NCBI GenBank assembly: GCA_900546285.1 | Contig: URCJ01000032.1 | Span: 1-24,171, forward strand | Reading direction: 5' to 3' | DNA: 24,171 nucleotides | From: an uncultured Solobacterium sp. | Lineage (GTDB): Bacteria > Bacillota_I > Bacilli_A > Erysipelotrichales > Erysipelotrichaceae | Part shown: positions 1 through 8,381 of the stretch, one piece after another | How the letters are laid out: each line of letters starts with the position of its first letter | Position numbering within the stretch: position 1 is the first letter of the stretch | Made by a program: the position numbers and the translations under genes | The notes under the pieces: generated by a model | The model's database searches: none | What the model was told of the DNA's origin: nothing | What the model saw: the letters and a program-made list of their open reading frames with translations, nothing else

Positions 1-2066
1 CTTTTACCAGTAAAATTAGAAATATCAACTTTAGCTACACTGGGTGTTGAACCACCACTTGTATAAACCTTACAAGAAATATTCTTATAAGTATAAGAAC
101 AGCCATATGTTTTGCCAGCATTAGAAGAATTAGATTCACCATTTGTGAATGAAATACTCAAATTACCTCTATCCGCTTTTCTATTCTTATATGCATTAGC
201 CTTATTAGTAGCATCTTCCTTACTAATGCCATTAAATTCATCAGCATTGAAAGAATATTTACCAGCAGATAAAGCATAGTTAATAGTTCTACCTAAATCA
301 AAAGTACCATCATCATAAGAATATACGTTTCCAGCAGGATAATTCTCTGAGAAATATGTTGTGCTAGACTTCGCAAAATTAGAGAAACCTAACGCTTTTA
401 ATTTTGTTAGGAAATCCGCTTCTTTCATATTTAAATAAGTATCTGGAATGGTAGCTGTCTTACCAGTCGTAGTACCACCGCTAGATTCTCCATTCACCTT
501 ACATGAAATATTATTCTTACTTGCAGAGCAATCAAACACCTTACCAGAATTTACAGAACTACTAGTACCATTTGTGAAGCTAATGGTAATTAAAGAGCCA
601 TTTAATCTAGCATTACGAGCTTTTAAATCAGCAGCTTTCTTAGAAGCCTCATCCTTGCTCAATCCATTAAAATCGTTCGCATTAAATGAATAAGGACCTG
701 CAGACAAAGCATATTCTAGAGTCTTACTCAAAGATAATTCACCATCATCATAAGAATACAAAGTATCTTTCTTTAATGTAGTAGAGAAATAAGTTGCATC
801 TAACTTCTTAAAGTTCTCAAAACCTAATTTCTTACATGCATCGATATAAGTTTGAGGATCTTTACCTAAATATTGATTATTAGTCGGAATTAAAGCTTTA
901 GCACTATTATCACTTGAATAAACCTTACAAGAAATTGCATTCTTACTAGCTGCACAATCATATGTTTTGCCAGCCTTATCATCATTCTTATCACCAGCAA
1001 CAAATTCAATAGTAATTAGTTTACTGTCGATTCTTGCATTCCTATTCTTTAAATTAGCAGCCACCTTCTCAGCATCAGTCTTTGTCTTATCGTTAAATTC
1101 CTTTGCATCAAAAGTATATTTACCTTCAGATAAAGCATAATTAATTGTTCTACTTGTACTAAAAGTGCCATCATCGTAAGAGTAAATGTTACCCTTTTCG
1201 ATGCTCTCAGCATAATAAGTAGTATTTGACTTAGACAAATTTGTAAAGCCTAAAGCCTTTAGTTTAGAAATAAAATCGCTTTCACTTAAGCCTAAATAAG
1301 AATCAGGAATAGTCTTAGAATTACTATCACCCTTACCACTAGATAAAGTAACAATTAAAGATTGACCGCCCTTAATCTCCTTGTTAGCAGGAATAGATTG
1401 AGAAATGAATTCACCTTCCTTAGCAATATCATGCTCCTCGAATTTAATACTCAAATCAACCGCATACTGTTTAGCCCATTCTCTAATTTCTAATTCAGTA
1501 TAAGTAGAAAAATTAGGAACCGTAGTAACAATATCTTCAATTGATTTGCCTAGAGAATATGTTACTGTTATATTATCGCTCTTAGTCGCATTACTTGGAT
1601 TAACACTAATTAATTTACCAAATTCTTGAACATCGCTTATTTCATATAAGAAAGAAACATTTGTATATTCATTGACCAAAAACCATTTTCTAGCCTCATC
1701 AGCTGACATATTTTTAATTTCAGAAGCTACATCCTTAGCACCACTTGGATCCTTGCCGTTTGAATAAACAATAGTTAAAGAATCATTAATCTTTTCACCT
1801 TCTTTGACAGATTGATAAACTACATAGTTTTGTTCAATGACTTCATCATATTGGAAAGAATAACTATATTTACTCTTATCAAGCTTATTATCATCGATCC
1901 ACTTCTCAACCTCAGTCTTATTCATACCACTAAAGTCAGCAGCAACAATACTCTTGTCAAAAGGATTGCCGAATAGTGTAAACGCAAACCATACGCAAAC
2001 ACCAACGATAGCCACTAACACGACTGATAAAAAGACATTTAATTTACTGCTAAAAAAATCTTTCAT
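1..2066 (-). CDS. Membrane-anchored PASTA-like repeat surface protein, C-terminus cut by the window edge
   Basis: The reading frame runs open to the left edge, giving at least 688 residues. It starts with a short charged N-terminus and one membrane segment (about residues 9-32); the rest should be extracellular. Residues about 41-105, 109-175 and 180-250 read as three PASTA-like domains, each with a short helix followed by a V-x-Q/N-x-P-x-x-G-like turn and a closing V-x-x-S-x-G strand. From residue 253 there are three tandem units of 140-147 residues plus the start of a fourth; each unit looks like two PASTA-like domains, the second carrying a C-x8-C pair. There is no kinase domain, so this is not PrkC/Stk itself. 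PASTA domains elsewhere bind muropeptides or mediate cell-wall protein contacts; a peptidoglycan role here is inferred. The start has a GGAGG site, and its ATG shares one base with the upstream TAA. The domain call is by eye. Confidence 0.82.
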   Translation of the reverse strand, partial: MKDFFSSKLNVFLSVVLVAIVGVCVWFAFTLFGNPFDKSIVAADFSGMNKTEVEKWIDDNKLDKSKYSYSFQYDEVIEQNYVVYQSVKEGEKINDSLTIVYSNGKDPSGAKDVASEIKNMSADEARKWFLVNEYTNVSFLYEISDVQEFGKLISVNPSNATKSDNITVTYSLGKSIEDIVTTVPNFSTYTELEIREWAKQYAVDLSIKFEEHDIAKEGEFISQSIPANKEIKGGQSLIVTLSSGKGDSNSKTIPDSYLGLSESDFISKLKALGFTNLSKSNTTYYAESIEKGNIYSYDDGTFSTSRTINYALSEGKYTFDAKEFNDKTKTDAEKVAANLKNRNARIDSKLITIEFVAGDKNDDKAGKTYDCAASKNAISCKVYSSDNSAKALIPTNNQYLGKDPQTYIDACKKLGFENFKKLDATYFSTTLKKDTLYSYDDGELSLSKTLEYALSAGPYSFNANDFNGLSKDEASKKAADLKARNARLNGSLITISFTNGTSSSVNSGKVFDCSASKNNISCKVNGESSGGTTTGKTATIPDTYLNMKEADFLTKLKALGFSNFAKSSTTYFSENYPAGNVYSYDDGTFDLGRTINYALSAGKYSFNADEFNGISKEDATNKANAYKNRKADRGNLSISFTNGESNSSNAGKTYGCSYTYKNISCKVYTSGGSTPSVAKVDISNFTGK
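30..1310 (-). repeat. Three tandem 140-147-codon repeats in the PASTA-like gene
   Basis: Unit 1 occupies 1310-891, unit 2 890-450 and unit 3 449-30; a fourth begins at 29 and runs out of the window. Each begins with an I-P-[DT]-x-Y-L-like stretch, has a central Y-S-Y-D-D-G motif and the element N/D-A-x-E/D-F-N, and ends with C-x8-C followed by K-V. The units are similar but not identical in both protein and DNA, so they are an old duplication rather than a recent expansion. Unit 2 is seven codons longer. Confidence 0.85.
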
Positions 2067-4597
2067 TATTTAACCTCCAACATTAATCTATTTTTTAAAT
2101 TGCTCTTGAATATTCGATAAGATGTACCGTCTTTTGTGATAGTATTATCCATATTTTTTGCGGTAGTTAAATCTATATAATCAACAAATTCACCATTACG
2201 AACTTTCAAGATAATCGAATATATTCCTTTTTCAATATCGTTGATATTGCCAGTACCTTTAAAAGAAATATAATCTAAATTATAAGAAGATTGTAATGCT
2301 TCTTTATAATTAAAATCTGATTTATAATTTTCACATTTAATTTCATAATATTTGTTAGCACTATCAACAAGATATAAAGTTGTTTCTAGATTATCCAAAT
2401 TATCATAATTTGTATAATAAATCATTGAACGTCCATCAACATTGAAGTTTAATTCATCATCAACCTCAATCAAATCGAATGAAAATAAAGAATTTCTTAT
2501 AGAATTATTAGGCTTTAAAATCTTCGAATAATCAATAATTTCAGGAATACTCTCAGCTTCAATTTCAACACGATAATTATAATAAGTATTAATCTTGATT
2601 CTATAATTCATTTCATTGTATGGCACATTGATATTAGCAAATTCAAATTTTGTTGAACTCAATTCACCAGCATATTCATATCCATCATTATTAACAGAGA
2701 CCTTTAAGGAGTAAGAGCCTTCATCAAAATCACTTAATGGCATATCAATACTATAAGCTATATATTTATAAGTATGTGTATCACCAAACGAAATACCATC
2801 AAATTCAGATACTGTTGTTTTATAGGTTTTTATCACTTCTTTAGATAAATTATCAATAGTGTTTATAGAAATAGATATCTTATCCAAATTCGAGGCACTC
2901 ATACCCTTTATAAAAGCTAAACCATCAATGTGAATAACATTATTTTCAACATTTAGATTATTAATCTTTTGCATCAAGCTTAATTCCTTGTCAGGAACAT
3001 CAATGACTTCATCATTCTTTTTATTAATGACAGTTAAATGTTCACTATTAATATAAGCAACACTTCTATCGAAATCATATTCACCATAAGAAATAGGATT
3101 CAAATTACCTGTAGTAATCGGAGTTCTATGAGTCTTAATATTACCATTTTCATCAATTGGATTAGTTGATTGAACCTTTGTATAAGAACCTTGAGTTCCT
3201 AAATCAATCACAATAAAACCTTCTTGATAATGTGGACCATATTGTGTTGTATATAGAGTCTTAGAACCATCACTTGGTTCTTGTTTAACAGGAATATCAA
3301 ACTTATTAATCAAAGACAAAGAATAATAATTATAATCACTCAAAGTACCGTTCTTATTCTTAGATAACTTATCAATTTGGTAGGCAATAGAAGCTATTTC
3401 CATACCCCAATATGGATCACTAGCATACTTTACATTTAAACCAGAGCCTTTGTTTCCAAGCGAAGACGAGAAGAATCTTCCATCAGTAACATCCACAAAA
3501 CCTCTTAGATTAACACCAGCCTGTTGGTTTACACACACTGCTACACTGCTAAAGCTTGTAGCTTGATTTGGATCAGCATCAACTGCATTCCAACCAAACA
3601 AATTATTACGTTTCGTTGCATAACCACTAGTACCATTAGCTGATTCATGAGCAGCCATTGCGAACAACAATAAAGCATTAATACCATATTTATTTTGGGC
3701 ATCAATAAATGTTTGGCCTGTGCCCCTCATAACCGAATTATCATATTTAGATATATAGCTATTAAAGATATCGGCAGAAATATTAGTCTTCGACCTTAGC
3801 GGTAAAAATTGATAATAATTATAATATGTAAAGCTCCTATTATTAAAATCACTATCACTATAGAAATTTACACCATCATAAGAATAGTACTTCACACCCT
3901 CGTTCATATCACTAGGCGCAGGACCAATGACAATTGCTTCACTTACAGGTTCATACCCATTAGCTGGAAAACCTCTATAAATGTGATAAACAATTTCACT
4001 ATAATTGCCACTTGTTCTTCTTTCATAGTAATTTTGTTTAGGAACAAAAGTAAAAGTTCCCTCATTTGTATAATGATTATTACCACCAAGTGTAATCGCA
4101 ATGCCATTTCTAATAAATTTGCTAGGTACCAAATCAACATATTCTAAATCAGTAAAGCCATGAAAACCATTGATATTAGTTTCAATCATCCCTCTACCAT
4201 CACCTAAATATCTTTCAGTATCTAGATAATTCAATTCAAAGTGTCTTGCCACATAAGTTTGTTTATAGTAAATCGAATGATTATTTACATCCTGATAAAT
4301 ATTTAAAGTAGCACCATCTCTTGGATATGAATAGGCAATACCCGAATTCATCGCAATAATTTTTGTATATGAATAAGAAGAATCATGTCTAACAACAACA
4401 TCGCCACCTAATTCTTTCATTCTATTTTTTGCACTAGCAAAATCGCTATAACAGCTTTCAGTGTTAAAACTGCCATCATCATTAATGTAAGCCACTTCAT
4501 AACCACAGCTTTTTAAGTCTTCGGCATAAACCTCAAAAGTACCAATAAATGGTACTAGTAAACATATAACAAGTAATTTTATAAATAACTTCTTCAT
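2066..4597 (-). CDS. Secreted glucosaminidase-domain protein (probable cell-wall hydrolase)
   Basis: The protein has 843 residues with a signal peptide (about 1-25, cleavage after V-Y-A). Residues about 280-412 form a mannosyl-glycoprotein endo-beta-N-acetylglucosaminidase-like domain (LytD/GH73 type): the A-A-H-E-S motif places the likely catalytic Glu at 318, followed by a S-G-x-A-x-x-x-N-N-L-F-G-W stretch and, near its end, a Y-A-S-D-P-Y-W-G segment typical of the family. Such enzymes cleave the N-acetylglucosaminyl bond in peptidoglycan glycan strands. About 250 residues before the domain, including a Cys pair near 31 and 49, and about 430 after it (apparently beta-rich) are not recognised. 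The ATG at 4597 shares one base with the TGA of the preceding gene; a TTG one codon upstream is also in frame but less likely. The next gene starts on this gene's stop, so the products are probably made together. The exact GH family is uncertain. Confidence 0.85.
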   Translation of the reverse strand: MKKLFIKLLVICLLVPFIGTFEVYAEDLKSCGYEVAYINDDGSFNTESCYSDFASAKNRMKELGGDVVVRHDSSYSYTKIIAMNSGIAYSYPRDGATLNIYQDVNNHSIYYKQTYVARHFELNYLDTERYLGDGRGMIETNINGFHGFTDLEYVDLVPSKFIRNGIAITLGGNNHYTNEGTFTFVPKQNYYERRTSGNYSEIVYHIYRGFPANGYEPVSEAIVIGPAPSDMNEGVKYYSYDGVNFYSDSDFNNRSFTYYNYYQFLPLRSKTNISADIFNSYISKYDNSVMRGTGQTFIDAQNKYGINALLLFAMAAHESANGTSGYATKRNNLFGWNAVDADPNQATSFSSVAVCVNQQAGVNLRGFVDVTDGRFFSSSLGNKGSGLNVKYASDPYWGMEIASIAYQIDKLSKNKNGTLSDYNYYSLSLINKFDIPVKQEPSDGSKTLYTTQYGPHYQEGFIVIDLGTQGSYTKVQSTNPIDENGNIKTHRTPITTGNLNPISYGEYDFDRSVAYINSEHLTVINKKNDEVIDVPDKELSLMQKINNLNVENNVIHIDGLAFIKGMSASNLDKISISINTIDNLSKEVIKTYKTTVSEFDGISFGDTHTYKYIAYSIDMPLSDFDEGSYSLKVSVNNDGYEYAGELSSTKFEFANINVPYNEMNYRIKINTYYNYRVEIEAESIPEIIDYSKILKPNNSIRNSLFSFDLIEVDDELNFNVDGRSMIYYTNYDNLDNLETTLYLVDSANKYYEIKCENYKSDFNYKEALQSSYNLDYISFKGTGNINDIEKGIYSIILKVRNGEFVDYIDLTTAKNMDNTITKDGTSYRIFKSNLKNRLMLEVK

Positions 4598-5526
4598 CAA
4601 TTCAACACCGTATCTATTGTCTTAGAAGAACCATCTGAGAAATTAAAAGTAATAGTCCCACTAAAATCTTGTTTCTCATTTGGATCTGTAAATACTTCAA
4701 AGAATAGTGCATACTTATCACCAACCTTTAAAGTCTTATCAATAATGTTATCTATCTTTCTAGAAGCATAGCTAGCATCCAAAGCATCATAAGATTCTCC
4801 ATCACTGTTTTTCTTATAAACAGCACTAGTTAATTTTATATTATCCCCAATAGATTTAACATCTATATCAAAAGTATAGATACATAGCATACTTGAATTA
4901 TAGTCCTGACCATTTCTAGTCATCATATCTGAAATGTAACTATTAGATATATCAAGATTATAGTTAGAAGAAGAAATATTAGATTCAGTTGATTGATACT
5001 TCAATGAACTTAAATCTTTTTCATTCTTACTTACATCAATAGTAAATGACTTACCGCTTACCATATCAGTCAATATTAATTTGTCTTTTGTGAAAGGCAC
5101 AAAGACCTTAGCTGTATATTCCTTGTCGCTAGTAATTACACCATTAACAGTATTCAATAAAGAAAAATCTAATTCATGTAAATTGAATTTCTTTGAATAC
5201 ATAGAAGTATCCGATAATTTGATATTTTCATCAGTAACTAGATTACCAAAATCATAGTTAATACCCTTTTCATTCTTAAATTTTAATTCTACAACCGCAA
5301 AATTAAAACCTAATAAGTTATCTTTATCTTTATAAACATCATAAGAAATAAGCTCTAAGCTTGTATCATTACTTTCAACTATTTGATTGTTGTTATTAGG
5401 ATTATCATCAACAGTTGGTTTTCTTAAAATCATCTTGATGCCTAAAACAAGAGCGATAATAAGAGCTACTGCTATTAGAACCAATAAAACAATACGATCG
5501 TATCTTACTTTTCTTTTCTTTGTCAT
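4597..5526 (-). CDS. Membrane-anchored extracellular protein of unknown function
   Basis: The protein has 309 residues. A basic N-terminus (K-K-R-K) precedes one membrane segment (about 12-33), then an Asn-rich linker and about 260 residues that look all-beta and should lie outside the cell. There are perhaps two similar beta domains, because residues about 55-170 and 190-309 each end in a T/S-F-T/N-F/I-D-type strand. The topology resembles small wall-associated Ig-like or DUF4352-like proteins, but no family is claimed. Its ATG overlaps the stop of the Phd-like gene by four bases (ATGA), and its TGA overlaps the start of the glucosaminidase gene. It is therefore likely translated in coupled fashion with both and may be a partner or anchor of the secreted hydrolase (inference). 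Confidence 0.75.
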   Translation of the reverse strand: MTKKRKVRYDRIVLLVLIAVALIIALVLGIKMILRKPTVDDNPNNNNQIVESNDTSLELISYDVYKDKDNLLGFNFAVVELKFKNEKGINYDFGNLVTDENIKLSDTSMYSKKFNLHELDFSLLNTVNGVITSDKEYTAKVFVPFTKDKLILTDMVSGKSFTIDVSKNEKDLSSLKYQSTESNISSSNYNLDISNSYISDMMTRNGQDYNSSMLCIYTFDIDVKSIGDNIKLTSAVYKKNSDGESYDALDASYASRKIDNIIDKTLKVGDKYALFFEVFTDPNEKQDFSGTITFNFSDGSSKTIDTVLN

Positions 5527-5726
5527 TTTTTCTCCATATTCTCTTCAGCTTCAAGAAGCTTATTAAATCTACTAATAGGAATAATTGCAGCCATAGGCTC
5601 GTTATTCTTAACTATTATTTTAACATCTTCAGGCCCTAGTTCTGAAATAATCTTAGCAGCCTTGCCTTGGTTTAAAGCACTAATTGGAACTAATGAATCT
5701 AATACGCTAATAATTGGGTTTTTCAT
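5523..5726 (-). CDS. Orphan Phd/YefM-like antitoxin, probable autorepressor
   Basis: The protein has 67 residues. The N-terminal I-I-S-V-L-D-S-L-V-P-I-S-A-L-N-Q-G segment and the central V-K-I-I-V-K-N-N-E-P-M-A-A-I-I-P-I-S-R-F run match the Phd/YefM fold, in which two N-terminal strands and helices bind DNA and the C-terminal tail binds a toxin. The C-terminal tail here is very short and acidic/basic (A-E-E-N-M-E-K-K), so toxin binding may be lost. No RelE-, Doc- or PIN-like toxin gene is next to it; instead three cell-surface genes follow, the first overlapping it by four bases. No Shine-Dalgarno is present, because the promoter -10 box ends nine bases before the ATG. The family assignment is fairly secure; a regulatory rather than antitoxin role is inferred from the palindrome at its promoter. 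Confidence 0.78.
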   Translation of the reverse strand: MKNPIISVLDSLVPISALNQGKAAKIISELGPEDVKIIVKNNEPMAAIIPISRFNKLLEAEENMEKK

Positions 5727-5732
5727 ATATAA

Positions 5733-5760
5733 AAAATTATAGACTTACGTCTATAATTTT
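5733..5760 (-). promoter_or_regulatory. Perfect 12-bp-arm palindrome over the antitoxin promoter (candidate operator)
   Basis: The arms AAAATTATAGAC and GTCTATAATTTT are exact reverse complements separated by four bases. The site lies seven bases upstream of the Phd-like start codon, contains the whole -10 hexamer and reaches the -35 box. A dimeric repressor bound here would block RNA polymerase, as Phd and YefM do at their own promoters. Because a T-run follows on the minus strand, the same sequence could also act as a weak, AT-rich terminator for galE. Confidence 0.65.
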
Positions 5761-5765
5761 GTCAA
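5736..5765 (-). promoter_or_regulatory. Consensus sigma-A promoter of the surface cassette
   Basis: On the minus strand TTGACA (5765-5760) is followed after 18 bases by TATAAT (5741-5736), both perfect consensus hexamers. Transcription would start about seven bases downstream, that is within zero to three bases of the ATG at 5726, which predicts a leaderless or nearly leaderless message. Confidence 0.75.
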
Positions 5766-5793
5766 TTTTTATAACGATAAATTTATCTATAAA

Positions 5794-6807
5794 TTAGTTG
5801 ATACCATCAGGATTCTTCTTGATAAAGTTATAAGAATCCTTACACATATCCTCAATACCATATTGAGCCTTAAATCCTAATAATTCAGAAGCCTTCTTAG
5901 TATCAGCATAACATGTAGCGATATCACCAGGTCTTCTTTCAACTATCTTATAAGGAATATCGATATTATTAGCCTTCTTATAAGCATTAACGATATCAAG
6001 AACCGAATAACCAACACCTGTACCGATATTAATAGTCTCACAACCCTTATGCTTATCAGCATATTCGATTGCTAATACATGAGCCTTAGCTAAGTCAACT
6101 ACATGAATATAGTCACGAACACCTGTGCCATCTGGTGTATCATAGTCATCACCAAATACTCTTAGGTATTCAAGCTTGCCATTGGCAACATCGGCAATGT
6201 AAGGCATCAAGTTATTAGGAATACCATTTGGTTTTTCACCAATCAAACCCGACTTATGAGCACCAACTGGATTGAAATATCTCAATAATACTGCAGACAA
6301 TTCTTTTCTTGCATGAGAATAGTCTTCAATAATGATTTCATTCATTAATTTACTTGTACCATAAGGATTAGTGGTTGTACCTCTACCATATTCTTCCTTA
6401 AAAGGAGCTTTAAAACTGTTACCATATACAGTAGCACTAGAAGAGAATACCAAGTTATTCACATCATACTTTTCCATTAATTCATAAAGATTAATAGAAC
6501 CAGAAATATTATTTTCATAATAAGTCAAAGGAATCTTAACTGATTCACCAACAGCCTTAAGACCTGCAAAATGAATTACCGCATCAAACTTGTTTTCAAT
6601 AAATACTTTCTCTAAAGCTTTCTTATCCCTGATGTCTACATTATAGAAAGTTGGTTTAACACCGCAAATTTCCTTAATGCGGTCCAATACCTTCTCACAT
6701 GAATTATATAAGTTATCAACTATTACACATTCATGGCCCTTTTGGATAAGTTCAACAACTGTATGAGAACCGATGTAACCAGTTCCTCCTGTAACTAGAA
6801 TCTTCAT
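5794..6807 (-). CDS. galE: UDP-glucose 4-epimerase
   Basis: This enzyme interconverts UDP-glucose and UDP-galactose, supplying galactose for surface polysaccharide or routing dietary galactose into glycolysis. It has 337 residues, the usual length for GalE. The NAD-binding G-G-T-G-Y-I-G is at residues 7-13, the catalytic Ser is around 124 (F-S-S-S-A-T-V-Y-G) and the Y-x-x-x-K pair is Tyr149/Lys153; the C-terminal half has the R-P-G-D motif of extended short-chain dehydrogenases. The start is supported by AGGAGG about nine bases upstream. It is the last gene of the long run that begins at rpsB or pyrH, 12 bases behind the small export protein gene. No Leloir-pathway partners (galK, galT) are in the window. 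Confidence 0.96.
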   Translation of the reverse strand: MKILVTGGTGYIGSHTVVELIQKGHECVIVDNLYNSCEKVLDRIKEICGVKPTFYNVDIRDKKALEKVFIENKFDAVIHFAGLKAVGESVKIPLTYYENNISGSINLYELMEKYDVNNLVFSSSATVYGNSFKAPFKEEYGRGTTTNPYGTSKLMNEIIIEDYSHARKELSAVLLRYFNPVGAHKSGLIGEKPNGIPNNLMPYIADVANGKLEYLRVFGDDYDTPDGTGVRDYIHVVDLAKAHVLAIEYADKHKGCETINIGTGVGYSVLDIVNAYKKANNIDIPYKIVERRPGDIATCYADTKKASELLGFKAQYGIEDMCKDSYNFIKKNPDGIN

Positions 6808-6819
6808 AAATAATCCCTC

Positions 6820-7302
6820 CTACTTTATGAAACTTATAGCACCAAAGATACCACTAGACAAAAGGCCCATAATGATACCTGCTAAAACAACACCACATAC
6901 TACAGCTAAGACTGACTTCTTGAAATCAAGATCTAAGAAAGAAGCTGCTAGAGTACCAGTCCAAGCACCAGTACCAGGTAAAGGAATACCTACAAATAAG
7001 AATAACGCAACATAGACACCATTCTTAGACTTAGAAAGAAGCTTTTGTTTACCTCTTTCACCCTTTTCAATACAGAAACGACAGAACTTAGCAAAAGGCT
7101 TAAAAGAAACATCCTTACCCCACTCAAGTACTTTTCTTGCGAAAAAGAAAATAATAGGAACTGGAAGCATGTTGCCAACAATCGCAATTAAATAACTTGG
7201 AACAAGTGGCAAATGAAATGCAATCGCATAAGGAATAGCTCCTCTTAATTCTATCAATGGAACCATCGAAACTAGAAAAACAATCAAATATTTTACAAAC
7301 AT
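6820..7302 (-). CDS. Small multidrug-export-family membrane protein
   Basis: The protein has 160 residues and is strongly hydrophobic, with about four membrane segments. It carries the M-V-P-L-I-E-L-R-G-A-I-P sequence near the N-terminus and the G-I-P-L-P-G-T-G-A-W-T-G-T-L-A-A segment that mark the COG2426/Sm_multidrug_ex family. Despite the family name, substrates are not established, and the two P-G/R-G loops recall DedA-like transporters. An AGGAG site precedes the ATG. It lies five bases behind rseP and 12 bases before galE, so it is probably cotranscribed with envelope biogenesis genes. Confidence 0.85.
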   Translation of the reverse strand: MFVKYLIVFLVSMVPLIELRGAIPYAIAFHLPLVPSYLIAIVGNMLPVPIIFFFARKVLEWGKDVSFKPFAKFCRFCIEKGERGKQKLLSKSKNGVYVALFLFVGIPLPGTGAWTGTLAASFLDLDFKKSVLAVVCGVVLAGIIMGLLSSGIFGAISFIK

Positions 7303-7307
7303 AACTC

Positions 7308-8381
7308 CTACCTAAATAATTTAAATAAATCTTGTCCTGTTACATAAATAAACAATAATAAGAACAAGGCATATGACAAACCTATTATATAAGATTCTAC
7401 CTTTTTACTAATAGGCCTTCTAATAATAGCCTCAATCAATGTCAAGACAATACGGCCACCATCCAAGGCTGGAATTGGAATCAAATTAAAGATACCAACA
7501 TTTAATGATAATGATGCAGCTAAAACAAAGTAATAAATAGCACCTGAATTAATCGCATCACTTGTAGCCTTATAAACACCAACCGGACCTGATAATTGAT
7601 CTAGTCCAACACCTCTAAATAAACCAAGTAACATCGTTACTAATAGTAGAGTCATCTCCTTTAGATAATTAAAGCCATATTTAAAGCTACTTAAAAATGT
7701 TACCTTCTCAACCCCATAAGTCCCAAAAGCGATGCCCAAGTAAGTATTACCATCCTTGGTACCAGGACTTAAAGTTAAGGTTTTAGTTTCACCATCTCTA
7801 TCTACTGTAACAGTGATATCGCCACTTTTATACAAAGACATAAAATCACTTAAGTCACCATAAGTATCAATACTCATTGAATAGCCGTTATCAAATTCAA
7901 GTTTCTTAATATAATCGCCAGCCATTAAACCAGCATTTTCAGCAGGAGAATCAGCAACTACTTGTTCAATCTTTGAACTAGGTGAAACACCAACTTGACC
8001 AATAGATAAGAAAACCATAGCCATAATAACTAGCGCTAAAACACCATTCATGATTACACCAGCTAAAAGAATTAAAATCTTCTTAAACTTTGAAATACCA
8101 GCTAAAGTTCTAGAAACATCAACCTTCTCTGTTTCAACCTCAATCTTTTCGTCAAAATCATCTGGTGTATTAGCAATAGCACAATACCCGCCAAGTGGTA
8201 ATAGTCTTATTGAAAAAGTAGTCTCCTTACCCTTTCTTTGGTATAAAGCCTTGCCCATACCAATAGAAAATTCAGGAACATAGATATTAAACATCTTGGC
8301 AACAATAAAATGTCCAAATTCATGAACTACTATAATTGCCATAAGCATCAATATAAATAAAATAAAATTAAATAAACTCAT
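7308..8381 (-). CDS. rseP: RIP-type site-2 zinc metalloprotease
   Basis: This intramembrane protease (RasP/YluC in Bacillus) cuts membrane-anchored anti-sigma factors, spent signal peptides and other membrane segments. It has 357 residues. The zinc motif H-E-x-x-H is at 20-24 in the first membrane helix, a PDZ domain lies at about 125-210 (A-E-N-A-G-L-M-A-G-D-Y-I), and the third zinc ligand is in N-L-I-P-I-P-A-L-D-G-G with Asp at about 307. The ATG shares one base with the stop of dxr (TAATG), indicating translational coupling. In many Bacilli proS and polC follow; here a small export protein gene and galE do. Confidence 0.95.
   Translation of the reverse strand: MSLFNFILFILMLMAIIVVHEFGHFIVAKMFNIYVPEFSIGMGKALYQRKGKETTFSIRLLPLGGYCAIANTPDDFDEKIEVETEKVDVSRTLAGISKFKKILILLAGVIMNGVLALVIMAMVFLSIGQVGVSPSSKIEQVVADSPAENAGLMAGDYIKKLEFDNGYSMSIDTYGDLSDFMSLYKSGDITVTVDRDGETKTLTLSPGTKDGNTYLGIAFGTYGVEKVTFLSSFKYGFNYLKEMTLLLVTMLLGLFRGVGLDQLSGPVGVYKATSDAINSGAIYYFVLAASLSLNVGIFNLIPIPALDGGRIVLTLIEAIIRRPISKKVESYIIGLSYALFLLLFIYVTGQDLFKLFR

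Noticed and set aside
448..693. 81-codon plus-strand frame opposite the PASTA-like repeats
   Set aside because: It is the antisense of a repeat unit with strong coding character on the minus strand; no independent support.
1..1310. CRISPR-like or IS-like repeat interpretation of the periodic DNA
   Set aside because: The period is about 420-441 bases, follows the reading frame and reflects protein domain duplication.
3809..4147. Plus- and minus-strand frames of 112 and 65 codons within the glucosaminidase gene
   Set aside because: They are alternative-frame readings of a clear coding gene, with low-complexity Ile/Thr- or Leu-rich translations and no ribosome binding sites.
5523..5726. A complete type II toxin-antitoxin pair
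   Set aside because: The downstream gene encodes a membrane-anchored extracellular protein and the upstream gene is galE; no toxin-like gene is adjacent.
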